NCBI RefSeq assembly: GCF_028204155.1
Contig: NZ_JAQLOI010000003.1
Location: 1,240,001 to 1,304,000 of the forward strand
DNA from: Vibrio algarum
GTDB lineage: Bacteria > Pseudomonadota > Gammaproteobacteria > Enterobacterales > Vibrionaceae
DNA: 64,000 nucleotides
Direction: 5' to 3'
Shown: piece after piece, positions 8,672 through 15,648 of the stretch
How the letters are laid out: every line of letters begins with the position of its first letter
How positions within the stretch are numbered: the stretch's first letter is position 1
Notes under the pieces: generated by a model
What the model was told of the DNA's origin: nothing
The model's database searches: none
The model's input: the letters and a program-made list of their open reading frames with translations, nothing else
Position numbers and translations under genes: made by a program

Positions 8672-9412
8672 TTGTTTGAGTCTTTTCTGATTATTTTGCC
8701 TGTAGTCATGTTGGCGGCATTAGTTCGTGGATATGCAGGCTTCGGTTTTACTGCCATCGCTGTGGTTGGTATGAACTTCTTTCTTTCTCCTCAGCAGAGT
8801 ATTCCTGTAGTACTAGGGTTAGATGTCCTTTGCAGTGTCGGTTTGTTGCGTCAGGCGATCCGTCAGGCCGATATGAGCACTTTTAAAGTTCTCACTTTGG
8901 GGTCGATTTTGGGTATTCCATTTGGACTAAGCCTATTAGTACTGATCCCTGAAGAGGTTCTAAAGCTACTTATCTGTATTGCTATTTTGCTTTTCTCTAT
9001 GGTGCTTATCTTTGATTTTCGCCTTCGAAGCGCAGAGGGAATGGCTACAAAACTAAGCTTTGGGATGGCAAGTGGTGTGGGGACAGCTGGTGCCTCGGTT
9101 GGAGGTCCAATGATAGTTTGTTATATGCTGTCGAGCCCTCTTACGCCAAGTGCGCAACGCGCCACCATGATTCTGTTTTTTATCGTCAGCGAACTATTAG
9201 CACTGGTGGCATTGTTTGCTGGAGGTCTGGTAGACGTGCATATTTTAACGATGTTAGCCAGCTTACTGATACCCACACTGGTGATCGTTCGCATGGGGCA
9301 ATGGCTGTTTAACCGATACCCGCCTAAATCCCTTAAACATTTTGCTCTACCTATTATGGTGATGGTTTCTATTCTAGGGATCAGCGCCTCTATTAAACAA
9401 CTTATCGCTTAA
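8672..9412 (+). CDS. TSUP (TauE/SafE) family sulfite/organosulfonate exporter
   Basis: This 246-residue, all-helical membrane protein carries the TSUP pattern: an N-terminal RGYAGFGFTAI, about 7-8 hydrophobic segments, and the second-half repeat FGMASGVGTAGASVGGPMIVCYML. TSUP proteins export sulfite, sulfonates or related anions. With an IsfD-like reductase and no xsc nearby, isethionate export is the likely role; sulfite export (TauE) would need Xsc. The start is a TTG at 8672 with AAGG about 10 bases upstream and no good ATG at the N-terminus, so the start is tentative. It is followed after 27 bp by the SerC-like gene, probably in one unit. Confidence 0.75.
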   Translation: MFESFLIILPVVMLAALVRGYAGFGFTAIAVVGMNFFLSPQQSIPVVLGLDVLCSVGLLRQAIRQADMSTFKVLTLGSILGIPFGLSLLVLIPEEVLKLLICIAILLFSMVLIFDFRLRSAEGMATKLSFGMASGVGTAGASVGGPMIVCYMLSSPLTPSAQRATMILFFIVSELLALVALFAGGLVDVHILTMLASLLIPTLVIVRMGQWLFNRYPPKSLKHFALPIMVMVSILGISASIKQLIA

Positions 9413-9439
9413 AGCATCTGGCAAAAAGGAATTTTTAAT

Positions 9440-10633
9440 ATGGCAACGGAATGTAAAACTGATATTCATCCTGCGTTAGTTGGTTCGCTGAGTAAATCCC
9501 CATCGGCGGAACGGATAATTAACTTCGGACCCGGTCCAACATCCTTACCTAAAGGAGTTGAACAAAAGATTGCAGATAGTTTTAACAAACCGGAGCTCAC
9601 ATCTCTTGCTTTGTCCCATAGGGCTCCAGAATTTCAGGTGATATTAGAAAATGTTGTGGCGACTACTAGAAGGGTTATGAACATACCTGATGACTACGAG
9701 GTACTGTTTACACACGGGGGAGGTCATGGTCAGTTCGCAGCCGTTCCTCTTAACCTCTGTCGTGAAGAGACTGATGTTGCTACCTACATTGTAAACGGTA
9801 CGTGGTCAGCTAGAGGAAGAGACGAAGCAAAAAAATATTGTCAGGTTGAAACGATCGATGGTAGTGACCCCGAGACAGGCGCATTTACTACTTTCCCTTC
9901 GCTGAATGAAGAGGATATAAATCCCGAGAGTAAGTATATCTACCTTTGTTCCAACGAAACGGTAAACGGTATCGAACTGCACCGACTGCCGAAACTACCA
10001 AAATCTCGCAGTCATATTCCCCTAATTGTTGATGCAAGCTCAGATTTTACCAGTAAACCTATTGATTGGCTTAGAGACGGTGTAGGTGTGCTCTTTGCGT
10101 GTGCATCTAAGAACATCGGCCATCCGGGACTAACCATGACCGTTATTCGAAAGGATCTCATTGGTAAGGATAAAGCATCTTCTCTATGCCCAGGAGTTTT
10201 TAATTACACTGTTAATAGTGACGCAGGTAACCTGTGGAATACACCAGCAACCTTTAATATCGAAGTTGTTGGCATTCTTATGAACTGGTTAGAACAGCAA
10301 GGTGGTGTGGAGGCGAATGAGGTGCGATCAGTAGCAAAGGCACAGGCTTTATATGAAGTAATCGATAGCTCTTTAGGTTTTTATGGTACTCCAATCGAAG
10401 ATAAATCACTTCGAAGTAGAATGAATATACCTTTTAATGTTAATGGGGGAGATGAAGAGCTGACGAACAAGTTTCTGATTCAGTGCTGGGAGATGGGAGT
10501 GGTGGGCTTGCGTACACTGACCCCTTTTGGAGTCGGAGATTATCTTAGAGCAAGTCTGTACAACGGCATCACCGGGGAGGACGTGTCAGTTCTGGTTGAT
10601 TTTATGGTGCGCTTTGCCGAAGCAAACGCTTAG
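9440..10633 (+). CDS. SerC-like class V aminotransferase in the taurine cluster
   Basis: This 397-residue PLP enzyme resembles phosphoserine aminotransferase: INFGPGPTSLPKGV at the start, HRAPEFQVILENV, then HGGGHGQFAAVPLNL, a SerC-type VNGTWSARGRDEAKKY block and the PLP lysine in CASKNIGHPGLT. It is about 35 residues longer than SerC, mostly at the N-terminus. An AAGGA site precedes the ATG. Its place after the exporter suggests a job in taurine nitrogen handling, for example moving the amino group between alanine, glutamate and another acceptor, but nothing in the sequence fixes the substrate. An ordinary biosynthetic SerC copy would be expected beside aroA elsewhere in the genome, so this is likely a paralogue. 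Real SerC function cannot be excluded. Confidence 0.75.
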   Translation: MATECKTDIHPALVGSLSKSPSAERIINFGPGPTSLPKGVEQKIADSFNKPELTSLALSHRAPEFQVILENVVATTRRVMNIPDDYEVLFTHGGGHGQFAAVPLNLCREETDVATYIVNGTWSARGRDEAKKYCQVETIDGSDPETGAFTTFPSLNEEDINPESKYIYLCSNETVNGIELHRLPKLPKSRSHIPLIVDASSDFTSKPIDWLRDGVGVLFACASKNIGHPGLTMTVIRKDLIGKDKASSLCPGVFNYTVNSDAGNLWNTPATFNIEVVGILMNWLEQQGGVEANEVRSVAKAQALYEVIDSSLGFYGTPIEDKSLRSRMNIPFNVNGGDEELTNKFLIQCWEMGVVGLRTLTPFGVGDYLRASLYNGITGEDVSVLVDFMVRFAEANA

Positions 10634-11408
10634 TAGCTACAGTTATTTAGTTGACTCCCTTTTGGAGATTCCTGTAGAGGATATCTAACTGGGAGTGAGC
10701 TTCTGTCTGATGATTTATGTATCGTCACTTTTTGGCTAACGATGTAAGCCGGAGCTATGAAATCCACCCTGCATAATCATTCATTTTTAAGTTTGAAGTT
10801 AAGTAGTCTAGTTTTGCTCGGTTTAGGGAGAAACCATTCATTGTCCTTTGGCTTAACTTCAAGCAAGTATGTTATATAGGGTGATACAGAAATTTATCGG
10901 TCAATAATCTCACTAAATCATAAAGGGATACTTTCAAGTTAGGGAGTGCCACGATTTAATGACACTAAGGCGCTCTTGTCCCTTAGTTAGATGAAAATCT
11001 GACAATTCTGATTGTATTTTTCTTAACCTACAAAAAAATAGACAAACTGGAGTTTGTCTATTTTTTATTACTTTGTTTAAATTTTAAATACTCAGAGACA
11101 GATGATCACAGCATATCAAGTTGGATATAGTAGGGTAGCCAAAATCAATTAGTTATGTAGTAGCGTGAAGCAAATGTAGTTGGATACTCTATGGTATTGT
11201 TTTGTACTTGGGAGAGGTTTAAATCTAATAGAGTTGGAAACAGTTTTGACTTTTCAGCTCACTAACAGAAATGCAGCTTAAACTAATCAGTTGAGCTACC
11301 GCATTATTGCCCCATGTCGTGTTTCGTCAAGTTAGGATCTCGTTTCTTGAGAATGCAGTTTGACTAAATTCATCTAATCCGAATAACCTGCTGTTAGGGT
11401 TTTGGAAT
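10634..11408. other. Gene-free stretch with an orphan terminator and an inverted repeat
   Basis: No convincing coding frame is present in these 775 bases. It contains an 11-bp inverted repeat, TTGAAGTTAAG at 10793-10803 and its complement at 10852-10862, enclosing a smaller GGTTT/AAACC hairpin, and the symmetric terminator at 11032-11066. This could be the worn boundary of the accessory region that follows. Confidence 0.5.
11032..11066. terminator. Symmetric, bidirectional terminator
   Basis: ATAGACAAACT and AGTTTGTCTAT form a perfect stem with a 2-base loop, flanked by A and T runs, so it can act on both strands. The nearest plus-strand gene ends 400 bp upstream. Confidence 0.75.
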
Positions 11409-11813
11409 ATGGGGCTTGAGAATGTTATGGCGACAGTTGTAGAACAAATAGTAAATCGAGAAATTGATGCTGTTATTGTATTTGAATCAGAAAACGTTAT
11501 TGCATTTGCTGATTATGACCCGATTAACTTTGGGCATATTCTTATTTGTCCAACGTTTCCCTATGAATCGTTTATCGAGCTACCAAAACCAATTCATGAT
11601 GAGATCCAAGAGGTTGCCAGAGATTTGTACTCTAGGATTATGGAAAAGTTTCAACCAGTTGGCATGTCTTTTATTCAAAATAATGGGAAGTGTAATGAGT
11701 TAGACCATCTTCATATTTTCCCACGCTATGATGATGACCAGTTTGGATGGAAAAGTAGTGAATTGGGTATTCAAACGATAGAACAGTTGAAAGAGTCGCT
11801 GATCGGCCTATAA
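11409..11813 (+). CDS. HIT-family nucleotide-binding protein
   Basis: This 134-residue HIT-domain protein has an N-terminal AFADYDPINFGHILICP block and the core HLHIFPR near residue 100. HIT proteins hydrolyse or transfer nucleoside monophosphates from substrates such as adenosine phosphoramidates. The usual triad is His-x-His-x-His; here the third position is Phe. The start at 11409 or an in-frame ATG at 11427 are both possible. It is followed by a broken acetyltransferase gene in a small accessory block. Substrate unknown. Confidence 0.75.
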   Translation: MGLENVMATVVEQIVNREIDAVIVFESENVIAFADYDPINFGHILICPTFPYESFIELPKPIHDEIQEVARDLYSRIMEKFQPVGMSFIQNNGKCNELDHLHIFPRYDDDQFGWKSSELGIQTIEQLKESLIGL

Positions 11814-11896
11814 CTATAACTTCATTGGCTCGCTCTATTTTACACTAAAAGATTTAGAAGTGCTTTAGTCACAACCTTATTCACTTGAGTATCAAA

Positions 11897-12387
11897 ATGA
11901 TAAACATTAGAACGTTGTCTGTAGGTGATTTATCGGATGTACAACGCTATGCATCCAACCCTGAACTTAGCAAAATGAGTTACATTCCATCGCCTTATCC
12001 TGAAAACGGTGCTGAAGAGTGGTACAAATTTATTAGACCCAAAATAAACGCAAACCAAGTAATAGTCTATGTGGTGGAATTTTTAAATGAATTTGCTGGC
12101 ATCGTTACTCTAAATGGTTTTTCTAAAGAAGAAAGACGTACCAATATTGATTATTGGATTCGAGCTGATCTTCAAGGTAAGGGGATTGGAACAAGCGCAG
12201 TCGAAAAAGTAATTAACTTGGCCGTGGAGCTTGGCATCACTCATTTCAATAGCGGTTGCCTTGCTCGAAATATGGGTTCAAAAAAGTTCTAATAAAGAAC
12301 GGTTTTCAAGTCACTGAGTCTTTGATCCTTGAGGAAGGCAAATATAAAGGGCAAGAAATGTTGCTGTTCAAACAAATTCGAAGATGA
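11897..12387 (+). pseudogene. GNAT acetyltransferase split by a -1 frameshift at A AAA AAG
   Basis: The first frame (ATG at 11897, possible TTG at 11885) encodes a GNAT-type fold with the acetyl-CoA loop LQGKGIGTSAVEKVI, then stops at 12290-12292 after NMGSKKF. The -1 frame continues directly as KVLIKNGFQVTESLILEEGKYKGQEMLLFKQIRR and stops at 12385-12387, completing a normal C-terminus. The shift lies at TCA AAA AAG, which in the zero frame contains the heptamer A AAA AAG, followed at once by a GTTCT/AGAAC hairpin. The simplest view is loss of one A from an A7 run. Programmed -1 frameshifting is the alternative and would give a full protein of about 163 residues. Substrate unknown. Confidence 0.7.
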
Positions 12388-12633
12388 CATGACTTTCGGG
12401 CAGGTTTTCTACTTCGGTTCTTATTCGCCTGTGGCAAGTAGGCTAGCTCGAAAATGCCCCATTCGGTGTTAACGTAATTACTCAGTGGCGAATCGTGCCA
12501 CTGGAATCACCGTACTTTTGTCCATGGTTATCCCCTGAGAGTTCGAGACAGAAAACTCCCAGTTTCGTTCAGGTGAGTAGTTATGGACTCCAATTATAGA
12601 GTTGAATACTAATTCACATGGTCTTATGCATAT

Positions 12634-13776
12634 CTAACGCTGAACGATACAGTCACGTCCTCTAGACTTTGCTTCATATAAAGCACTGTCAGCTCTATTT
12701 ACTAACGAACTCCAATCATCGTCAAATAGGGCGCGCGTAAAACCAATGCTAACTGTATAGCTGCAACAGATTTGCTCTGTAATTGAAGTGTTTTTTACGT
12801 GAGATCGGATTCTATCGGCTATAAGCATTGCTTGATCTTGCTTAACTTTGGGAAGGATGACCAAAAACTCTTCTCCCCCATAACGAAAACAAGCATCATT
12901 TTCACGACATGCTTTTTGAAGAACTCTTCCAAAGTGCTTAATCACCTTGTCCCCTTGTTCATGGCCATAGGTATCATTGATTTTTTTGAAATGGTCTAAA
13001 TCAGCTAAAAGTATAGAGATGTCATTCTCTCGTCCTGCTTGCACGAATTTGGGTATAAGTTCTGTTAGGCCTCTGCGATTGTAAAGACCTGTTAGTCCAT
13101 CAGTAATGGATGAGCGATAGTTTTTATTTATCATTCGGTCTGTTAGCATCCAAAACACTGAAAACGAGAGGCTAATAACTGTGATCGTAGTGACAACAAA
13201 AGACAACTTATGAACATCTGAAGCAAGATAATAATCCGCTATAGTTCCTTCTGTGAGAGCAAACATGGTTCTAAATGCCATATACGCAGCGTTTATAAAC
13301 AATGTCAGATTTAATAGAAATCCCGCTCTTTTATTATCGTGTTTGACTCCTGAATAGTTCGCATATGCGGCCAAGAGACAAACAGTTACGACTAAAATAG
13401 AACGTGTCTCTATTCTAGAAGCAACAGAAGGAACAATAATCGTGTTATGAACAAAAAAAACAATTGTAAAAGCTGTAATGACGACGGACACTAATAGGAA
13501 AGATGTACTAGCTCCTCGCATTATAGTAATACCTGCCAGAAGCAAGCAAAATGCTATTGTATATGTACAGTTTGAAAAAAGTACTATATAAGTTGAAGCT
13601 TGTGTAAAACCAAGCAAAAGTGGCGCTATGCTAATACCTAAAAATAGAGCAGCATAGCCAATATAATTTACGCCAACAGCAGTTCCAGCAAACATGTATT
13701 TGTGAGTAAGTAGTAAAGCACTAGCCACTGTGATTGCTAACAAAGAGCTGTATACGGCTAGGGTATAGGTATCCAT
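12634..13776 (-). CDS. Membrane-bound diguanylate cyclase (GGDEF)
   Basis: This 380-residue protein has about six or seven N-terminal membrane segments (residues 1-205) and a C-terminal GGDEF domain. It makes cyclic di-GMP from two GTP. The active site reads RYGGEEF, an accepted active form, and an inhibitory I-site RxxD (REND) lies five residues before it. Metal and substrate residues are in DGLTGLYNRRGL and LLADLDHFKKINDTYGHEQGD. The ATG at 13776 is preceded by GAGGAGG, so the longer reading from 13803 is unlikely. No EAL domain is present. The membrane part resembles a sensor module of the MASE/7TM kind, but its ligand is not evident. It stands alone between the GNAT remnant and an insertion sequence. 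Confidence 0.88.
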   Translation of the reverse strand: MDTYTLAVYSSLLAITVASALLLTHKYMFAGTAVGVNYIGYAALFLGISIAPLLLGFTQASTYIVLFSNCTYTIAFCLLLAGITIMRGASTSFLLVSVVITAFTIVFFVHNTIIVPSVASRIETRSILVVTVCLLAAYANYSGVKHDNKRAGFLLNLTLFINAAYMAFRTMFALTEGTIADYYLASDVHKLSFVVTTITVISLSFSVFWMLTDRMINKNYRSSITDGLTGLYNRRGLTELIPKFVQAGRENDISILLADLDHFKKINDTYGHEQGDKVIKHFGRVLQKACRENDACFRYGGEEFLVILPKVKQDQAMLIADRIRSHVKNTSITEQICCSYTVSIGFTRALFDDDWSSLVNRADSALYEAKSRGRDCIVQR

Positions 13777-14178
13777 AGCCCTCCTCAATTGTAAGAAACT
13801 CAAAACTTTCTTAGATAAGTATCACGTATTTTTTGACTCAATGCGTTAGTTAGAGGCTTCAATCTTTTATATATTTGATACAACTCAATTTTTGAGCATA
13901 TCACAACTAAAATACACTATCAGATGTAGATGTTTTGTATAATTATTAACAAATATGCATAAAATAGAGCTCAATACTCGTAAGGTTGATGAGAACTATT
14001 GTCCATTTCCTGTTACATCGACCACCACTAGAAACTATGGTCGTTGTCGTTTTGAGATACTTAAAATTATGCGAAGGGTAGGTTTTAGCTAAAGCGCGTA
14101 ACTCACTAATAAGATGGTACGCCCCACCCACACGCTAAACTTAACATTGTTAGGTTCAGTTAAATAAAGGTGACCATC

Positions 14179-15195
14179 ATGACTACTATTCGCGTTATCG
14201 GCATCGATTTAGGAAAAAATACATTTCACCTTATCGGCCATGATTATTCAGGCAGAGAAGTCTTCAGGAAGAAGCTTAACAGACAAAAATTACTTCAATT
14301 ATTATCCGTTCATGAGCCCGTTATTGTTGCGATGGAAGCTTGTGGTGGTGCTCATTGGTTGGCGAGACGGTGCGAGTCTTATGGGCATCAAGTTAAGTTG
14401 GTTCCTGCTCAGTATGTTAAACCTTACGTAAAAATAAACAAAAATGATTTCATTGATGCTGACGCAATTGCAGAAGCGTCAATGCGTCCAAATATGCGTT
14501 TTGTTTCTCCAAAAAGCGAATTAGCACAAGTGTGTACTGTTGTTCGTAAAATCAGAGCAGGTTATATCAAGGAAAGAACAGCATGCATGAATAGGATAGG
14601 TTCAATTCTTCTGGAGTTTGGAATAAGTTTTCCGAGAGGGCATCACAACATGAAGAACCTATTTCAGTATCTAGCCGACAATAAAGAACCCGTTCCACCA
14701 ATGTTAGTTTTGGAGCTTAGAGATCAGTTAGATCATTACAATCAGTTGAATACATGGATTAAAGAGCAGGAAAAGAAATTAGAAAACTTGCTGAAAGATG
14801 ATGAATTGTTATCTCTTTTACAAAGTGTTCCAGGAGTTGGGCCAATGACCGCATCTTGTTGTTTGTCAGCGGTTGTGAACCCTCACGATTTTGCTAATGG
14901 TCGTAATTTTGCCGCTTGGATTGGTTTAACCCCGCATCAATATTCTACTGGTGGTAAATCAAGAATGCTTGGGATATCCAAACGAGGAAACAAAGAGCTC
15001 AGAGAATTATTTGTCCATGCAGCTAGAGCTGTTATCTGGAGGGATGGGACGGCGGAACGTAACTTTGGCTCTTGGCTCATTGATCTGAAGCAACGCAAGC
15101 CATTCAATGTTGCACTTGTAGCTTTAGCAAACAAATTAGCTCGGATAGCATGGTCAGTAATGGTTACCCATAAAGCTTTTGAAGTAAGAGTTTAA
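14179..15195 (+). CDS. IS110-family DEDD transposase
   Basis: This 338-residue recombinase has an N-terminal RuvC-like DEDD domain: GIDLGKNTF, the Glu in VAMEACGGAHWLAR, and the Asp pair in NDFIDADAIAEAS. The C-terminal Tnp20 domain reads LLQSVPGVGPMTASCCLSAV, then YSTGGKSRMLGISKRGN with the conserved serine region. The ATG at 14179 follows AAAGG by 8 bases; an upstream in-frame GTG at 14170 is less likely. The frame is intact, so the element may be active. Family members recombine DNA guided by an RNA encoded in the element. Confidence 0.92.
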   Translation: MTTIRVIGIDLGKNTFHLIGHDYSGREVFRKKLNRQKLLQLLSVHEPVIVAMEACGGAHWLARRCESYGHQVKLVPAQYVKPYVKINKNDFIDADAIAEASMRPNMRFVSPKSELAQVCTVVRKIRAGYIKERTACMNRIGSILLEFGISFPRGHHNMKNLFQYLADNKEPVPPMLVLELRDQLDHYNQLNTWIKEQEKKLENLLKDDELLSLLQSVPGVGPMTASCCLSAVVNPHDFANGRNFAAWIGLTPHQYSTGGKSRMLGISKRGNKELRELFVHAARAVIWRDGTAERNFGSWLIDLKQRKPFNVALVALANKLARIAWSVMVTHKAFEVRV

Positions 15196-15414
15196 ATCAG
15201 ATTTGCAGATGATATATAAAGATGACAAAACGGTTAGACCACCAGATTGAAGACCTGATGGACAGAACAGCAACATAGAATGCTTTCACGCTTTTGAGGA
15301 CAATCTGGCGCGGATCTCATCGTGGAGCTGGGGCTAAAGAAAAAGTCTCAATTAGACTCCGAATACATTAGCGCAAACCAGCTCCGTTATTTTTGATTTA
15401 TCATTTGCAAAAAC
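15196..15414 (+). ncRNA. Candidate guide (seek/bridge) RNA region of the IS1111-like element
   Basis: About 220 non-coding bases separate the transposase stop from the right subterminal repeat. In the IS1111 group the targeting RNA is encoded here, downstream of the transposase. I recognise the general character of the region but did not fold it or locate the guide loops, so the exact limits are unknown. Confidence 0.45.
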
Positions 15415-15532
15415 GGGGCGTACCATACATTCTGTCCAGAGATGTGCTGAAGGCGATTTCGGTAAACTGTGGCTTTAGGTAATATTTTATAAACCAAAAC
15501 AATTGGTACTTTGTTACATAAAAATAAAATAT

Positions 15533-15558
15533 AAAGGCGAACCATCAGGCTCGCCTTT
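15533..15558 (-). terminator. Terminator after gcvP
   Basis: AAAGGCGA and TCGCCTTT form a stem; read on the minus strand it is followed by a T-rich tract. Confidence 0.75.
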
Positions 15559-15572
15559 AAAGTATCAAATTA

Positions 15573-15632
15573 GTTTCCAACTTAGTTATCAGTTCTCAAC
15601 TTAGTTATCACAGTTTCCAACTTAGTTATCTG
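15573..15632. repeat. Three tandem copies of a ~20-bp repeat downstream of gcvP
   Basis: CAACTTAGTTATC with a variable GTTTC or GTTCT lead occurs three times in a row, beginning at 15573, 15592 and 15613, with 19-21 bp period. It lies between the gcvP stop and its terminator, so it is transcribed in the 3' UTR. No function is evident. Confidence 0.75.
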
Positions 15633-15648
15633 TGATCAAAACATGTCG

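Larger units (their letters stand above)
14114..15426 (+). mobile_element. IS110-family insertion sequence, IS1111-like
   Basis: A single DEDD transposase gene is bounded by the 12-bp subterminal inverted repeats ATGGTACGCCCC (14114-14125) and GGGGCGTACCAT (15415-15426). Subterminal repeats and a short left but long right non-coding end (about 50 versus 220 bases) are typical of the IS1111 group, whose true ends lie a few bases outside the repeats. No target duplication is expected or seen. It sits between the diguanylate cyclase gene and the gcvP terminator. Confidence 0.85.

Noticed and set aside
10793..10862. Inverted repeat as an attC site
   Set aside because: It contains GTTAAGT and GCTTAAC, but in the reverse order from attC, so it does not qualify.
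11409..12387. HIT and GNAT genes as integron cassettes
   Set aside because: Such genes are common in vibrio superintegrons and GTTAGG words occur nearby, but no attC site with RYYYAAC then GTTRRRY boxes lies after either gene and no integrase is present.
13946..14131. Small frames on both strands left of the insertion sequence
   Set aside because: A 61-codon minus frame runs out of the insertion sequence end, and a 45-codon plus frame from 13954 lacks a ribosome site; neither resembles a known protein.
15573..15632. Short CRISPR array
   Set aside because: The three repeats are directly adjacent with no spacers, and no cas genes are near.
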